Under the pieces are notes generated by a model. It searched no databases. It was not told the DNA's origin and saw only the letters and a program-made list of their open reading frames with translations. Of a stretch of DNA of 64,000 nt, positions 45,749-54,081 are shown piece after piece. The position numbers and the translations under genes were made by a program. Numbering within the stretch: the stretch's first letter is position 1; every line of letters starts with the position of its first letter. The stretch is from Persicobacter diffluens (GTDB lineage Bacteria; Bacteroidota; Bacteroidia; Cytophagales; Cyclobacteriaceae), in NCBI RefSeq assembly GCF_036244895.1, contig NZ_BQKE01000004.1:248001-312000 (forward strand), read 5' to 3'.

Positions 45749-46819
45749 CTAAAATTTTTTAAATGACCTTTTTTTATACTCCCAATAACTTCCTGCATCG
45801 TTTATTCCATTCTGTATAGCTCGTTGATCACCTGCGGAATCACCTCCCCACGATCTATTTTCAAAAAACCTTATAAACTTGTTAGGGTTAGAACTTCCTC
45901 TACCATTACTTTCTTTTGCGGACCACCAAGCATTTATATGTGCAGCAGTTCTAGACATCACACTTGTATATCCCATTTTGCGCATTGTATAACCCCAAAG
46001 ATAATTACCAGCATCAGCAGCATTATATCCAACTCCATTGATAATACTTAAACCTTGCCACGGAAATTGATCAGAGCCGTCCATTTTCCCTTCTCCTTCC
46101 ATGGCATTGCTTTGAGTCGCTGCATAGTACCATCTTGTAAAAACACCTTGTTCTAAAGCCCCACTCTTGGATACAAAATTATCAAGTTGGTCTTGATCTA
46201 CAAAATTTAAGAACATATCTCCTCTTTCTAATTTACCCTTATCATCTTGAATATCATTAAAAGAAAATCTCTGCCCACCAGTAAACTCCTCCTTCCCGTT
46301 GGTTGTAACAGAAGTTTGATTGAAGCCTGTTATTTCTTCTTTTCCATCGTCAATAGTAGTTATATATTCCCCATTTTTGAATAGCATTAAACTATCCCCA
46401 TTCACATCAATAAATCTGATAGGATTATTTGCTCCATATTGATAAGGAGTAAAGTCTAAATATTTCTCCGCAAACCTATCTTGCGTATGAAATCTACCTA
46501 TCGCGGGATCATACATCCTTGCGCCATAGTCATACCAGCCGGTTTCTTCCTGTAGCTCCTTATTATTGTAGAGGTACTTATTGTCCCCACTCGATCCCCC
46601 ACTAGCCACCAAACCAAATGAATTATAATTCGTGCTCTGCTTAACGCCACCATCTTTATCTACCAACAGGAGAACATTGCCCAAATGGTCCATTACATTG
46701 TAATAATAGGCATGATCATCCATATCCACTTTTCCTTCAGCGGTCTGCAGGAAATCCAGGCTTCCCTCTTGACAAGTAATGCCAGCGAAAACATCTGTTT
46801 GGCCTTGAGGACTGATCAT
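45749..46819 (-). CDS. Orphan Rhs core tip with toxin-44-like C-terminal domain, cassette 3
   Basis: The 356-aa product begins MISPQGQTD. The Rhs-associated core follows: VMDHLGNVLLLVDKDGG, YLYNNKELQEETGWYDYGAR and MYDPAIGRFHTQDRF, ending near residue 125. The unique C-terminus holds INGVGYNAADAGNYLWGYTM and WGGDSAGDQRAIQNGI, which recall the DFGNFNYG and DDPRDQ motifs of polymorphic toxin type 44 (Ntox44); this match is by eye and tentative. No signal peptide or long Rhs shell precedes it. In-frame codons upstream (STITYSK) look like more Rhs sequence before a stop next to the AAA gene, so this is a displaced toxin tip rather than a full Rhs protein. Confidence 0.7.
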   Translation of the reverse strand: MISPQGQTDVFAGITCQEGSLDFLQTAEGKVDMDDHAYYYNVMDHLGNVLLLVDKDGGVKQSTNYNSFGLVASGGSSGDNKYLYNNKELQEETGWYDYGARMYDPAIGRFHTQDRFAEKYLDFTPYQYGANNPIRFIDVNGDSLMLFKNGEYITTIDDGKEEITGFNQTSVTTNGKEEFTGGQRFSFNDIQDDKGKLERGDMFLNFVDQDQLDNFVSKSGALEQGVFTRWYYAATQSNAMEGEGKMDGSDQFPWQGLSIINGVGYNAADAGNYLWGYTMRKMGYTSVMSRTAAHINAWWSAKESNGRGSSNPNKFIRFFENRSWGGDSAGDQRAIQNGINDAGSYWEYKKRSFKKF

Positions 46820-46860
46820 TTTCGAGTAGGTTATGGTTGATTTCTAAAAACAGCAAATTT

Positions 46861-48570
46861 CTAAAAAGCACAAACCACCTCTTTTCCTTTAAAGGCAATT
46901 CCAATCCGCATGATGTTCGTATGTCCGTGCGCAAGAATTTCCGCTTCATAATTACGGCTGTGGATTTGCTGAAGTGCCTCCTCGGCTAAAGATTGCAAAT
47001 CGCCCTCGTCATCTATCTGCTTCTTTTTGAATTCTAAAATCCAGGCTTTTGGATTGGACGGGTCTTTTGGGTAAAAGTAGAGGTCCGCCCGCCCGTAGCC
47101 CACTTCTCTGTTCGATCGGATATGATAATCTTTATCCAAATGCGCTAAGAGTCCCAGCATAAAAGCATGGTATACTTTTTCCGGATTACCTTCTTGTCCG
47201 ATGTCAAAGTAACTGAAAGCCGTTTGGACGTATTTTCTCAATTCATCCTCAAAAATGGCCCCTCGCTGTTCCAAAAGGGAGCGCATCAATTCAGTGTCCC
47301 CGGCTTGTGCCGTTCCTGCACTGACATGATCCTCCAGCATGATGCGGAACATGCTCAAAATCTCCTTGTTTGGAATACGGAGTTCATAGGTGTTGATGTC
47401 TATTCGTTGCTCGGCCGTCAGGTAGCCACTAAAAAGCAACAAACCCAAAACGGTCTCATTCCTTCCTGTAAACAAATGATCAAAGACGGTAAATTCGTCA
47501 ATGCGGGCGACTACCTTTTCCTCCTTCAATAAATCAAACAGCACATCCTGAGTCCTTTTATCTGCTTTTGGTAAAATTTCTTTAATCAGCTCATTGGAGG
47601 AAGTGTTGACCCAGTAGGGAATCAATTTGCCTTTTTTATTAACAAAGCTTAGAATCGACCACGGATTATAAATTTGCTCTGTATCGCCAAACCGATATCC
47701 ATTGTACCATTCTCTTACTGCTTCCCTGCTTGAGGCCAATCCCGCATCCAGCAATAATTGATCGACTTCAGGCGCTGTAATGCCGAACTTGTCTGCAAAG
47801 TCTTCGTCCAGGATTGAGTAGGTGGTAATATTATTCAGGCCCGAAAAAATATTTTCCTTCGCCACACGTAAGATGCCGGTAATGACGCCTTTGGTCAAAT
47901 GTTCGTTATCCTTGAAGCCCGCCGACAGGAAGTTGCGCATGAAATCGAGCATCTGGGGCAGGTAGCCATGGGTATGGGCAGCGTGAATAGGGGCGTCGTA
48001 TTCGTCGATGAGCAGAATTGGGGCGATGCCATGGTGTTTCTTGAGCATACGCCCTATTTTTTTCAATGCGTTTTCTAAATCCTTTTGATCAGATTTCTGG
48101 TCTAATAGGGTCTCTATAAATCTTTTTTCACTACGCAATAAGCCATCCGATTCCTCCAAATAGGAAAAGCTACCCTCAACATAATCTGCTATATACTCTA
48201 AAAATTTAGCGATAAACTCCTCCATTGAGGCACACTTCAACTCCTTAAACGTCAAAAAGATCACCGGATATTTCCCCTGATGCGCCCAGGCGGGAGCGTT
48301 TTCAATCGCCAAGCCCTTGAAGAGTGGTCTGTTTTCTTCGGCATGGTCGATGTCAAAGAAATATTTCAGCATGCTCATGTTGAGGGTTTTACCAAATCGG
48401 CGGGGACGTGGAAACAGTAAGGCTTGGCCATGTCCTTTCATCAACTCCTCAATGAATAAAGACTTATCAATGTAATAACTGTCCTCAAGACGGATCTTAC
48501 GAAAATCCGATGTGCCGATGGCTAACTCTTTCATGCTGCGGTTTAGGTTTATTGACGGCAATATAAGCAT
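46861..48570 (-). CDS. AAA-ATPase-like/PD-(D/E)XK nuclease family protein, cassette 3
   Basis: The ~569-aa protein starts MLILPSINLNRSMKELAIGT; the inner ATG at MKELAIGTSDF may be the true start. The N-terminal AAA-ATPase-like domain (PF09820 type) has SYYIDKSLFIEELM, the Walker-A-like PRPRRFGKTLNMSML and Walker B ILLIDEYDAPI. The C-terminal PD-(D/E)XK domain (PF08011 type) has GYGRADLYFYPKDP ... AWILEFKKKQ, with the D-ExK triad intact. These genes are abundant in Bacteroidetes and of unknown function. The two other copies are nearly identical except for swapped blocks: here residues ~255-325 (ILDEDFADKFGITAPEVD ... FVNKKGKLIPYW) differ from both others. Confidence 0.85.
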   Translation of the reverse strand: MLILPSINLNRSMKELAIGTSDFRKIRLEDSYYIDKSLFIEELMKGHGQALLFPRPRRFGKTLNMSMLKYFFDIDHAEENRPLFKGLAIENAPAWAHQGKYPVIFLTFKELKCASMEEFIAKFLEYIADYVEGSFSYLEESDGLLRSEKRFIETLLDQKSDQKDLENALKKIGRMLKKHHGIAPILLIDEYDAPIHAAHTHGYLPQMLDFMRNFLSAGFKDNEHLTKGVITGILRVAKENIFSGLNNITTYSILDEDFADKFGITAPEVDQLLLDAGLASSREAVREWYNGYRFGDTEQIYNPWSILSFVNKKGKLIPYWVNTSSNELIKEILPKADKRTQDVLFDLLKEEKVVARIDEFTVFDHLFTGRNETVLGLLLFSGYLTAEQRIDINTYELRIPNKEILSMFRIMLEDHVSAGTAQAGDTELMRSLLEQRGAIFEDELRKYVQTAFSYFDIGQEGNPEKVYHAFMLGLLAHLDKDYHIRSNREVGYGRADLYFYPKDPSNPKAWILEFKKKQIDDEGDLQSLAEEALQQIHSRNYEAEILAHGHTNIMRIGIAFKGKEVVCAF

Positions 48571-48603
48571 TTTTTGGGAGGGTGGATGTTGGTTGTTTTG
48601 TAA

Positions 48604-48702
48604 ATCAGCGCCCTGCCGGAGGAGGACAAACATTGCATTCTCTATGCCATTGATAATCTGCTGGCTTCTGCCAATACCCGGCAGGCGTATGCAGGGAAAT
48701 GA
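48604..48702 (+). pseudogene. Regulator-like gene tail, repeat copy B
   Basis: The 32-codon frame ISALPEEDKHCILYAIDNLL then ASANTRQAYAGK and stop is almost identical to copy A. It is preceded by an in-frame TAA, so it cannot be expressed as part of a longer protein. It lies just outside the cassette-3 AAA gene start on the opposite strand. Confidence 0.6.
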
Positions 48703-48733
48703 GGGGGTGGATGGCGGTACTCAGGTAAAAGAA

Positions 48734-48763
48734 AAAGGATTCCGGCTTGAGGGAATCCTTTTG
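48734..48763. terminator. Conserved array terminator, copy B
   Basis: AAAGGATTCC (48734-48743)/GGAATCCTTT (48752-48761) has an 8-nt loop. It is placed as in copies A and C. Confidence 0.78.
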
Positions 48764-48865
48764 AATATTTTGAATTTTTGTTTTATCCGGCAGAAAGGCT
48801 GCCTAGGTCAAAGCGGGATGCTAGGATCCGATGGGGGAGAATTTAGCCATTAAGTACTGCAGAAA

Positions 48866-49495
48866 TTATTCTAATCTGATAAGCCTATCAAAATATACTC
48901 TTTTAAACTGTAAGGAATCAACATCACTTTTTGATAATGTTTCTGTCTCAAATCCCTTTAATAGAACTATATATGATTCTGATATAATATTTTCAGGGCA
49001 TTGATTTTCATAACTTAAGTCTTCAATATCTACTTTATTTATTTCTTGGACGTAATCCTTATTTTTAGAAACATCAACCCAAAAACCATCTCCTTTTATA
49101 CGAAAGGCAATAAAGAAAATATTAGTGTCATCTATTTTATAGGTATCCCCACCCGTGAAATATGCTCTATTTCTTAATTTATCTTGGCAATGAATAGAAT
49201 TTTCCAGCGACCCTCTATTTGTAATTTCCATACTAGGTGAAGCGTAAGTTGAATTATCCCAAATATTACCATTTAAATAAAATTCATCGTTAAATTCATT
49301 GTAATATTTAACACTATTTACACAAAATGAAGATTTGTCTTGATTTACGCATGTTATTATGATCTTACCATTTAATTTAACTATATGAGTATTTTTATAT
49401 TCACAAGATATTAAAGAAAATAAAAATATATAAATTAATTTCCTATAGCTTTTTCGGATTTCTTCTGGGTTGTTTAATCTTATTTCCATTTTCAT
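48866..49495 (-). CDS. Putative immunity lipoprotein, cassette 2
   Basis: The frame is open from 49546. The start chosen at 49495 gives MKMEIRLNNPEEIRKSYRKL then IYIFLFSLISCEYKN, a hydrophobic stretch with lipobox LISC. The ~209-residue protein is AT-rich and unlike the cassette-3 small gene. It has several cysteines (CVNQ, CVNS, HCQDK, NQCPENI) and ends DSLQFKRVYFDRLIRLE. The family is not recognised. It overlaps the 3' end of the metalloprotease-tipped Rhs gene by ~53 bp, so it is translationally linked. The immunity role is inferred from position and the lipoprotein signal. Confidence 0.5.
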   Translation of the reverse strand: MKMEIRLNNPEEIRKSYRKLIYIFLFSLISCEYKNTHIVKLNGKIIITCVNQDKSSFCVNSVKYYNEFNDEFYLNGNIWDNSTYASPSMEITNRGSLENSIHCQDKLRNRAYFTGGDTYKIDDTNIFFIAFRIKGDGFWVDVSKNKDYVQEINKVDIEDLSYENQCPENIISESYIVLLKGFETETLSKSDVDSLQFKRVYFDRLIRLE

Positions 49496-50477
49496 CTCTT
49501 TTAATTCTAGTGTTTTTTCCCGGAATAAGAAACCTACCATTTTCACCGTTAGATTGTTTTAAAACTGGAGAAAGAGAATCTGATATTTCCTTATTTTTGA
49601 GTTTCCTATCCATTGAGTAAGAACCTAAACTTCCATCATTTTCTGAGGGGTGTTCCATTCCTATTCCATGAAGAATTTCATGGCTAAAAGACCCTCCTGT
49701 TTCCCCTATTCCGCCAGAATATCTTGGATTTGACATTCTAATACTTTGTTTTATATCAGAATAACTGTTAGATGATTTATCTGAATCAAACAATAAAGTC
49801 ATTTCGCCTTGAGGGATTTTCGAATTAGCCAAATCAGAATCTTTATCATAGGAAACCATGTTTAAATTAAAAGAAACATCATATTCTTTTCCATCAATTT
49901 CAACAGGTCTATTGGTGAAATACTTTGCAAAATCACCGCTAAAATCTTCTTCGGTATATTCCCCATTACGAAATCCACTCATAGACTCATTGGAATAATG
50001 TATTGTAATATTGACAGTTAACTTATTCCCATCTATTATTAATATTCCATCCCTTCCATCTGGATCAATAGCATTTATGGGATTATTTAAAGCATAATGA
50101 TATGGAGATATCTCCAAATAATTCTCTGAGTGCGGATCCACCACATGCCACCTCCCAATCGCGGGATCATACATCCTTGCGCTATAGTCATACCAGTCCG
50201 TTTCTTCCTGTAGCTCCTTTTTATTATAGCCGTACTTATTGTCCCCACTTGATCTCCTACGAGCCACCAAACCAAATGAATTATAATTAGTGCTCTGCTT
50301 AACGCCACCATCTTTATCCACTAGCAGGCGTACATTACCCAAATGGTCCATGATATTATAATAATAGGCATGATCATCCATATCCACTTTTCCTTCAGCG
50401 GTCTGCAGGAAATCCAGGCTTCCATCTTGATAATGGATGCCGGCGACATCATCTGTTTGGCCTTGAGGACTGATCAT
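49443..50477 (-). CDS. Orphan Rhs core tip with metzincin-like metalloprotease toxin domain, cassette 2
   Basis: The 344-aa protein begins MISPQGQTDDVAGIHYQDGS, then the Rhs core (VMDHLGNVRLLVDKDGG-type motif, here IMDHLGNVRLLVDKDGG; ELQEETDWYDYSARMYDPAI; GRWHVVDPHSENY). The unique C-terminus carries HEILHGIGMEH, a full HExxHxxGxxH zinc site of metzincins, with YSMDRKL downstream as a possible Met-turn. The likely role is a secreted or delivered protease toxin. The tail (RIKRDENGNKIKQPRRNPKKL) is basic. Upstream, the Rhs reading frame is shifted by one base relative to cassette 3 (INHNLLQ instead of TITYSK), so the fragment starts at this ATG. Confidence 0.75.
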   Translation of the reverse strand: MISPQGQTDDVAGIHYQDGSLDFLQTAEGKVDMDDHAYYYNIMDHLGNVRLLVDKDGGVKQSTNYNSFGLVARRRSSGDNKYGYNKKELQEETDWYDYSARMYDPAIGRWHVVDPHSENYLEISPYHYALNNPINAIDPDGRDGILIIDGNKLTVNITIHYSNESMSGFRNGEYTEEDFSGDFAKYFTNRPVEIDGKEYDVSFNLNMVSYDKDSDLANSKIPQGEMTLLFDSDKSSNSYSDIKQSIRMSNPRYSGGIGETGGSFSHEILHGIGMEHPSENDGSLGSYSMDRKLKNKEISDSLSPVLKQSNGENGRFLIPGKNTRIKRDENGNKIKQPRRNPKKL

Positions 50478-50517
50478 TTGGAGTAGGTTATGGTTGATTT
50501 ATAAAAACAGCAAATTT

Positions 50518-52230
50518 CTAAAAAGCACACACCACCTCTTTCCCCTTAAAGGCAATTCCAATCCGCATGATGTTCGTATGTCCGTGCGCAAGAATTTCCG
50601 CTTCATAATTACGGCTGTGGATTTGCTGAAGTGCCTCCTCGGCTAAAGATTGCAAATCGCCCTCGTCATCTATCTGCTTCTTTTTGAATTCTAAAATCCA
50701 GGCTTTGGGATTGGACGGGTTTTTTGGGTAAAAGTAGAGGTCCGCCCGCCCGTAGCCCACTTCTCTGTTCGATCGGATATGATAATCTTTATCCAAATGC
50801 GCTAAGAGTCCCAGCATAAAAGCATGGTATACTTTTTCCGGATTACCTTCTTGTCCGATGTCAAAGTAACTGAAAGCCGTTTGGACGTATTTTCTCAATT
50901 CATCCTCAAAAATGGCCCCTCGCTGTTCCAAAAGGGAGCGCATCAATTCAGTGTCCCCGGCTTGTGCCGTTCCTGCACTGACATGGTCTTCCAGCATGAT
51001 GCGGAACATGCTCAAAATCTCCTTGTTTGGAATACGGAGTTCATAGGTGTTGATGTCCATTCGTTGCTCGGCCGTCAGGTAGCCACTAAATAGCAACAAA
51101 CCCAAAACGGTCTCATTCCTTCCTGTAAACAAATGATCAAAGATGGTAAATTCGTCAATGCGGGCGACTACCTTCTCTTCCCTCAACAGATCAAAAAGGA
51201 TATCTTGTGTGCTTTTGTCGGCTTTTGGTAATATTTCTTTGATGAGCTCATTGGAGGAAGTGTTGACCCAGTAGGCCCTTAAGCCATCAGCAATATTACC
51301 TACATAATTCAAAATGGACCAAGGGTTGTAGATCTGAGTCTTTCCACCAAAAGTATAACCATTGTACCAACTAGCCACTTTTTCGCGATCTTCGCTACAA
51401 TCTGCATCTGTCAGCAGTTGATCCACTTCCGCTTGGGTCAAGCCGAATTTATCTGAAAATTGATGATTTAGCATCGAATAGGTGGTAATATTATTCAGGC
51501 CCGAAAAAATATTTTCCTTCGCCACACGTAAGATGCCGGTAATGACGCCTTTGGTCAAATGTTCGTTATCCTTGAAGCCCGCTGACAGGAAGTTGCGCAT
51601 GAAATCGAGCATCTGGGGCAGGTAGCCATGGGTATGGGCAGCGTGAATAGGGGCGTCGTATTCGTCGATGAGCAGAATTGGGGCGATGCCATGGTGTTTC
51701 TTGAGCATACGCCCTATTTTTTTCAATGCGTTTTCTAAATCCTTTTGATCAGATTTCTGGTCTAATAGGGTCTCTATAAATCTTTTTTCACTACGCAATA
51801 AGCCATCCGATTCCTCCAAATAGGAAAAGCTACCCTCAACATAATCTGCTATATACTCTAAAAATTTAGCGATAAACCCCTCCATTGAGGGACACTTCAA
51901 CTCCTTAAACGTCAAAAAGATTACCGGATATTTCCCCTGATGCGCCCAAGCGGGAGCGTTTTCAATCGCCAAACCCTTGAAAAGTGGTCTGTTTTCTTCG
52001 GCATGGTCAATGTCAAAGAAATATTTCAGCATGCTCATGTTGAGGGTTTTGCCAAATCGGCGTGGACGTGGAAACAGTAAGGCTTGGCCATGTCCTTTCA
52101 TCAACTCCTCAATGAATAAAGACTTATCAATGTAATAACTGTCCTCAAGACGGATCTTACGAAAATCCGATGTGCCGATGGCTAACTCTTTCATGCTGCG
52201 GTTTAGGTTTATTGACTGCAATATAAGCAT
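50518..52230 (-). CDS. AAA-ATPase-like/PD-(D/E)XK nuclease family protein, cassette 2
   Basis: The 570-aa protein has the same domains and motifs as the other cassette copies (PRPRRFGKTLNMSML, ILLIDEYDAPI, GYGRADLYFYPKNP, ILEFKKKQ). It is a mosaic: residues ~105-165 (FIAKFLEYIADYVEGSFSYL) match the cassette-3 protein, whereas residues ~255-330 (MLNHQFSDKFGLTQAEVDQL ... NYVGNIADGLRAYW) match the cassette-1 protein. Both ends are near-identical to both. The inner ATG at MKELAIGTSDF is the likely family start. Function unknown. Confidence 0.85.
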   Translation of the reverse strand: MLILQSINLNRSMKELAIGTSDFRKIRLEDSYYIDKSLFIEELMKGHGQALLFPRPRRFGKTLNMSMLKYFFDIDHAEENRPLFKGLAIENAPAWAHQGKYPVIFLTFKELKCPSMEGFIAKFLEYIADYVEGSFSYLEESDGLLRSEKRFIETLLDQKSDQKDLENALKKIGRMLKKHHGIAPILLIDEYDAPIHAAHTHGYLPQMLDFMRNFLSAGFKDNEHLTKGVITGILRVAKENIFSGLNNITTYSMLNHQFSDKFGLTQAEVDQLLTDADCSEDREKVASWYNGYTFGGKTQIYNPWSILNYVGNIADGLRAYWVNTSSNELIKEILPKADKSTQDILFDLLREEKVVARIDEFTIFDHLFTGRNETVLGLLLFSGYLTAEQRMDINTYELRIPNKEILSMFRIMLEDHVSAGTAQAGDTELMRSLLEQRGAIFEDELRKYVQTAFSYFDIGQEGNPEKVYHAFMLGLLAHLDKDYHIRSNREVGYGRADLYFYPKNPSNPKAWILEFKKKQIDDEGDLQSLAEEALQQIHSRNYEAEILAHGHTNIMRIGIAFKGKEVVCAF

Positions 52231-52265
52231 TTTTTTGGGGAGGGTGGATGTTTGTTGTTTTGCAA

Positions 52266-52360
52266 ATCAACGCCCTGCCGGAGGAAAACAAGCATTGTAC
52301 CCGCTACGCCAATGTTCATCTGCTGGCTTCTGCCAATAGCCAAGCAGGCGTATGCAGGGA
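52266..52360 (+). pseudogene. Regulator-like gene tail, repeat copy C (degenerate)
   Basis: It starts INALPEENKHC as in copies A and B, then diverges, and a small deletion shifts the end (SANSQAGVCRE instead of SANTRQAYAGK). It is clearly non-coding now and marks the boundary between cassettes 2 and 1. Confidence 0.55.
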
Positions 52361-52396
52361 AATGAGAGGGTGGATGATGGTGCTCAGGTAAAAGAA

Positions 52397-52426
52397 AAAG
52401 GATTCCGTGGTGGGGAATCCTTTTTT
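52397..52426. terminator. Conserved array terminator, copy C
   Basis: AAAGGATTCC (52397-52406)/GGAATCCTTT (52414-52423) has a 7-nt loop and T6. The sequence after it (up to ~52495) is related to that after copies A and B. Confidence 0.78.
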
Positions 52427-52665
52427 GATTATTTGTTTCATCAAGCTAGAAGGCACACTTGGTCAAAGCGAGATGCTTGGACCTAGCGTGTCGAAAATGC
52501 TGATCAAACTGGTGATTCTAAAAGAAGAAACACCTCTGTCGCACTCAGAACAGGGTTGTATTTATTTGAGAAACACGATTTTAGACAGCCTAGCTTGGAC
52601 CAGAGGGGGCAGCGTTCAGTTTACATTGCCCGATCTTTGGTGGTTGACGGGATTCGTATTGGCAC

Positions 52666-53001
52666 TTATTTGTTCATGAGTCGTCTAACTATAATAGCTA
52701 GTATGCTTATAATAAACAACAAGCCAATCCATACCCCAATTATTACTCTCCCCGCATAATTTAATAGAAATAGTAGCGATACTGCTGTCGAGATAATACA
52801 ATACGTAATCACTTTGGCATTTGATTTTAAATCAGGTCCCGAAATCGCAATTTGAGCACAGTAAATGGGACACATTAAACCTATCATTACCCCAATAGCC
52901 ATCTTAGTATATATTCCTCCTTCAAGAATGAAAAGTGCAATAATACATATGACTAGAATAATATACTTTGCCAGAAACATTAATACTCTATCTTTCATCA
53001 T
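52666..53001 (-). CDS. Putative immunity membrane protein, cassette 1
   Basis: The 111-aa protein has about four hydrophobic helices (YIILVICIIALFILEGGIY, MAIGVMIGLMCPIYCAQIAI, VITYCIISTAVSLLFLLNYA, VIIGVWIGLLFIISILAIIV) and ends RRLMNK. The start is at ATG 53001 or the next codon. It overlaps the end of the Rhs-tip gene by 14 bp, the same arrangement as the other cassettes. The family is not recognised. An inner-membrane immunity protein would fit a toxin that acts on or in the membrane, but this is only inference. Confidence 0.5.
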   Translation of the reverse strand: MMKDRVLMFLAKYIILVICIIALFILEGGIYTKMAIGVMIGLMCPIYCAQIAISGPDLKSNAKVITYCIISTAVSLLFLLNYAGRVIIGVWIGLLFIISILAIIVRRLMNK

Positions 53002-54040
53002 TGCTCAATTTTTTCTTTTCTTCTTTTATTGCCTTTACTACTTTAGAAGGCGCATTAGATCCTACAGAACCTGCTGCTATTGATCTATTATCTCCATGAG
53101 TATCAAATGACTTCTGAGAAGAGGATGCTTCAGCTTGTTTAGATGAGTTATTAGGCTTTCTTTTAAGGTTTTTTTGAGCACGTTCTGCTCTTAATCGTTT
53201 ATTCGTACCTGTAGGTGAATTTTGAGCTTTATTCTTGACTTTATCGCCAATTCCTTTTCCTAGTTGTCCTGTACCAACATCAATAAAAGTACCTTCTACA
53301 GTGATTTCATTTACTTGAACAATATTACCTACAACGCTAATAGTAGCATCGCTAGCAGCTTGTAAAACATGCTCAGTGACTTTTTGACCAGTTTTGTTAG
53401 TTATAACTTTAGCAGCTTTCATTGCTTTAACTCCTTTATTAATCGTATTTCCTATTCCAACACCCAGTGCACCAGCAGCAGCAGATGTAACAATGGATAC
53501 TCCGTCAATATCAGTAAGTGAATCCCATCCTTTACCGTCAACAAGATTTACCCCTACTTGAAATGCATAATCTGTTGCAGCACCCATTGCTGCACCAACG
53601 ACAAAATTAATCCATTCTCCATTCTCATCTTTAGCTGCAATTGGGTTGCCTGCTACGTAGCCATAAGGAGAAAGTGAATAATATGCTTCAGCCAGAGGGT
53701 CATGAACCATAAACCTCCCAATCGCAGGATCATACATTCTTGCGCCATAGTCATACCAGCCGATTTCTTCCTGGAGCTCCTTATTATTATAGAGGTATTT
53801 ATTAGCGGCGGTTGATCCCCCGCGTGCGATCAATCCAAAAGGGTAATAATCTGTGCTCTGCTCAACAGCACCATCCTTATCTACCAGCAGGCGCACATTG
53901 CCCAAATGGTCCATTACATTGTAATAATAGGCATGATCAGTCATATCCAACTTTCCTTCAGCGGTCTGCAGGAAATCCAGACTTCCATCTTTATAATGGA
54001 TGCCGTTGATATAACCAGTTTGGCCTTGGGGAGTGATCAT
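52988..54040 (-). CDS. Orphan Rhs core tip with unassigned C-terminal domain, cassette 1
   Basis: The 350-aa protein begins MITPQGQTGYINGIHYKDGS, then VMDHLGNVRLLVDKDGAVEQ, STDYYPFGLIARGGST and ARMYDPAIGRFMVHDPLAEA. The unique C-terminus starts with Gly/Ala-rich helices (FVVGAAMGAATDYAFQVGV, IVTSAAAGALGVGIGNTINK) typical of the region before many polymorphic toxin domains. It continues to a basic, Ser-rich end (RAERAQKNLKRKPNNSSKQA ... KAIKEEKKKLSNDER). No known catalytic motif is visible. The upstream Rhs frame is closed by a TAA directly before this ATG. Confidence 0.7.
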   Translation of the reverse strand: MITPQGQTGYINGIHYKDGSLDFLQTAEGKLDMTDHAYYYNVMDHLGNVRLLVDKDGAVEQSTDYYPFGLIARGGSTAANKYLYNNKELQEEIGWYDYGARMYDPAIGRFMVHDPLAEAYYSLSPYGYVAGNPIAAKDENGEWINFVVGAAMGAATDYAFQVGVNLVDGKGWDSLTDIDGVSIVTSAAAGALGVGIGNTINKGVKAMKAAKVITNKTGQKVTEHVLQAASDATISVVGNIVQVNEITVEGTFIDVGTGQLGKGIGDKVKNKAQNSPTGTNKRLRAERAQKNLKRKPNNSSKQAEASSSQKSFDTHGDNRSIAAGSVGSNAPSKVVKAIKEEKKKLSNDER

Positions 54041-54081
54041 TTACGTGTAGATTATTGTTGATTTATAAAAACAGAAAATTT

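Noticed and set aside
52407..52679. A 90-codon plus-strand frame between cassettes 2 and 1
   Set aside because: It begins inside the conserved terminator and matches repeat sequence that has stops in the other copies.
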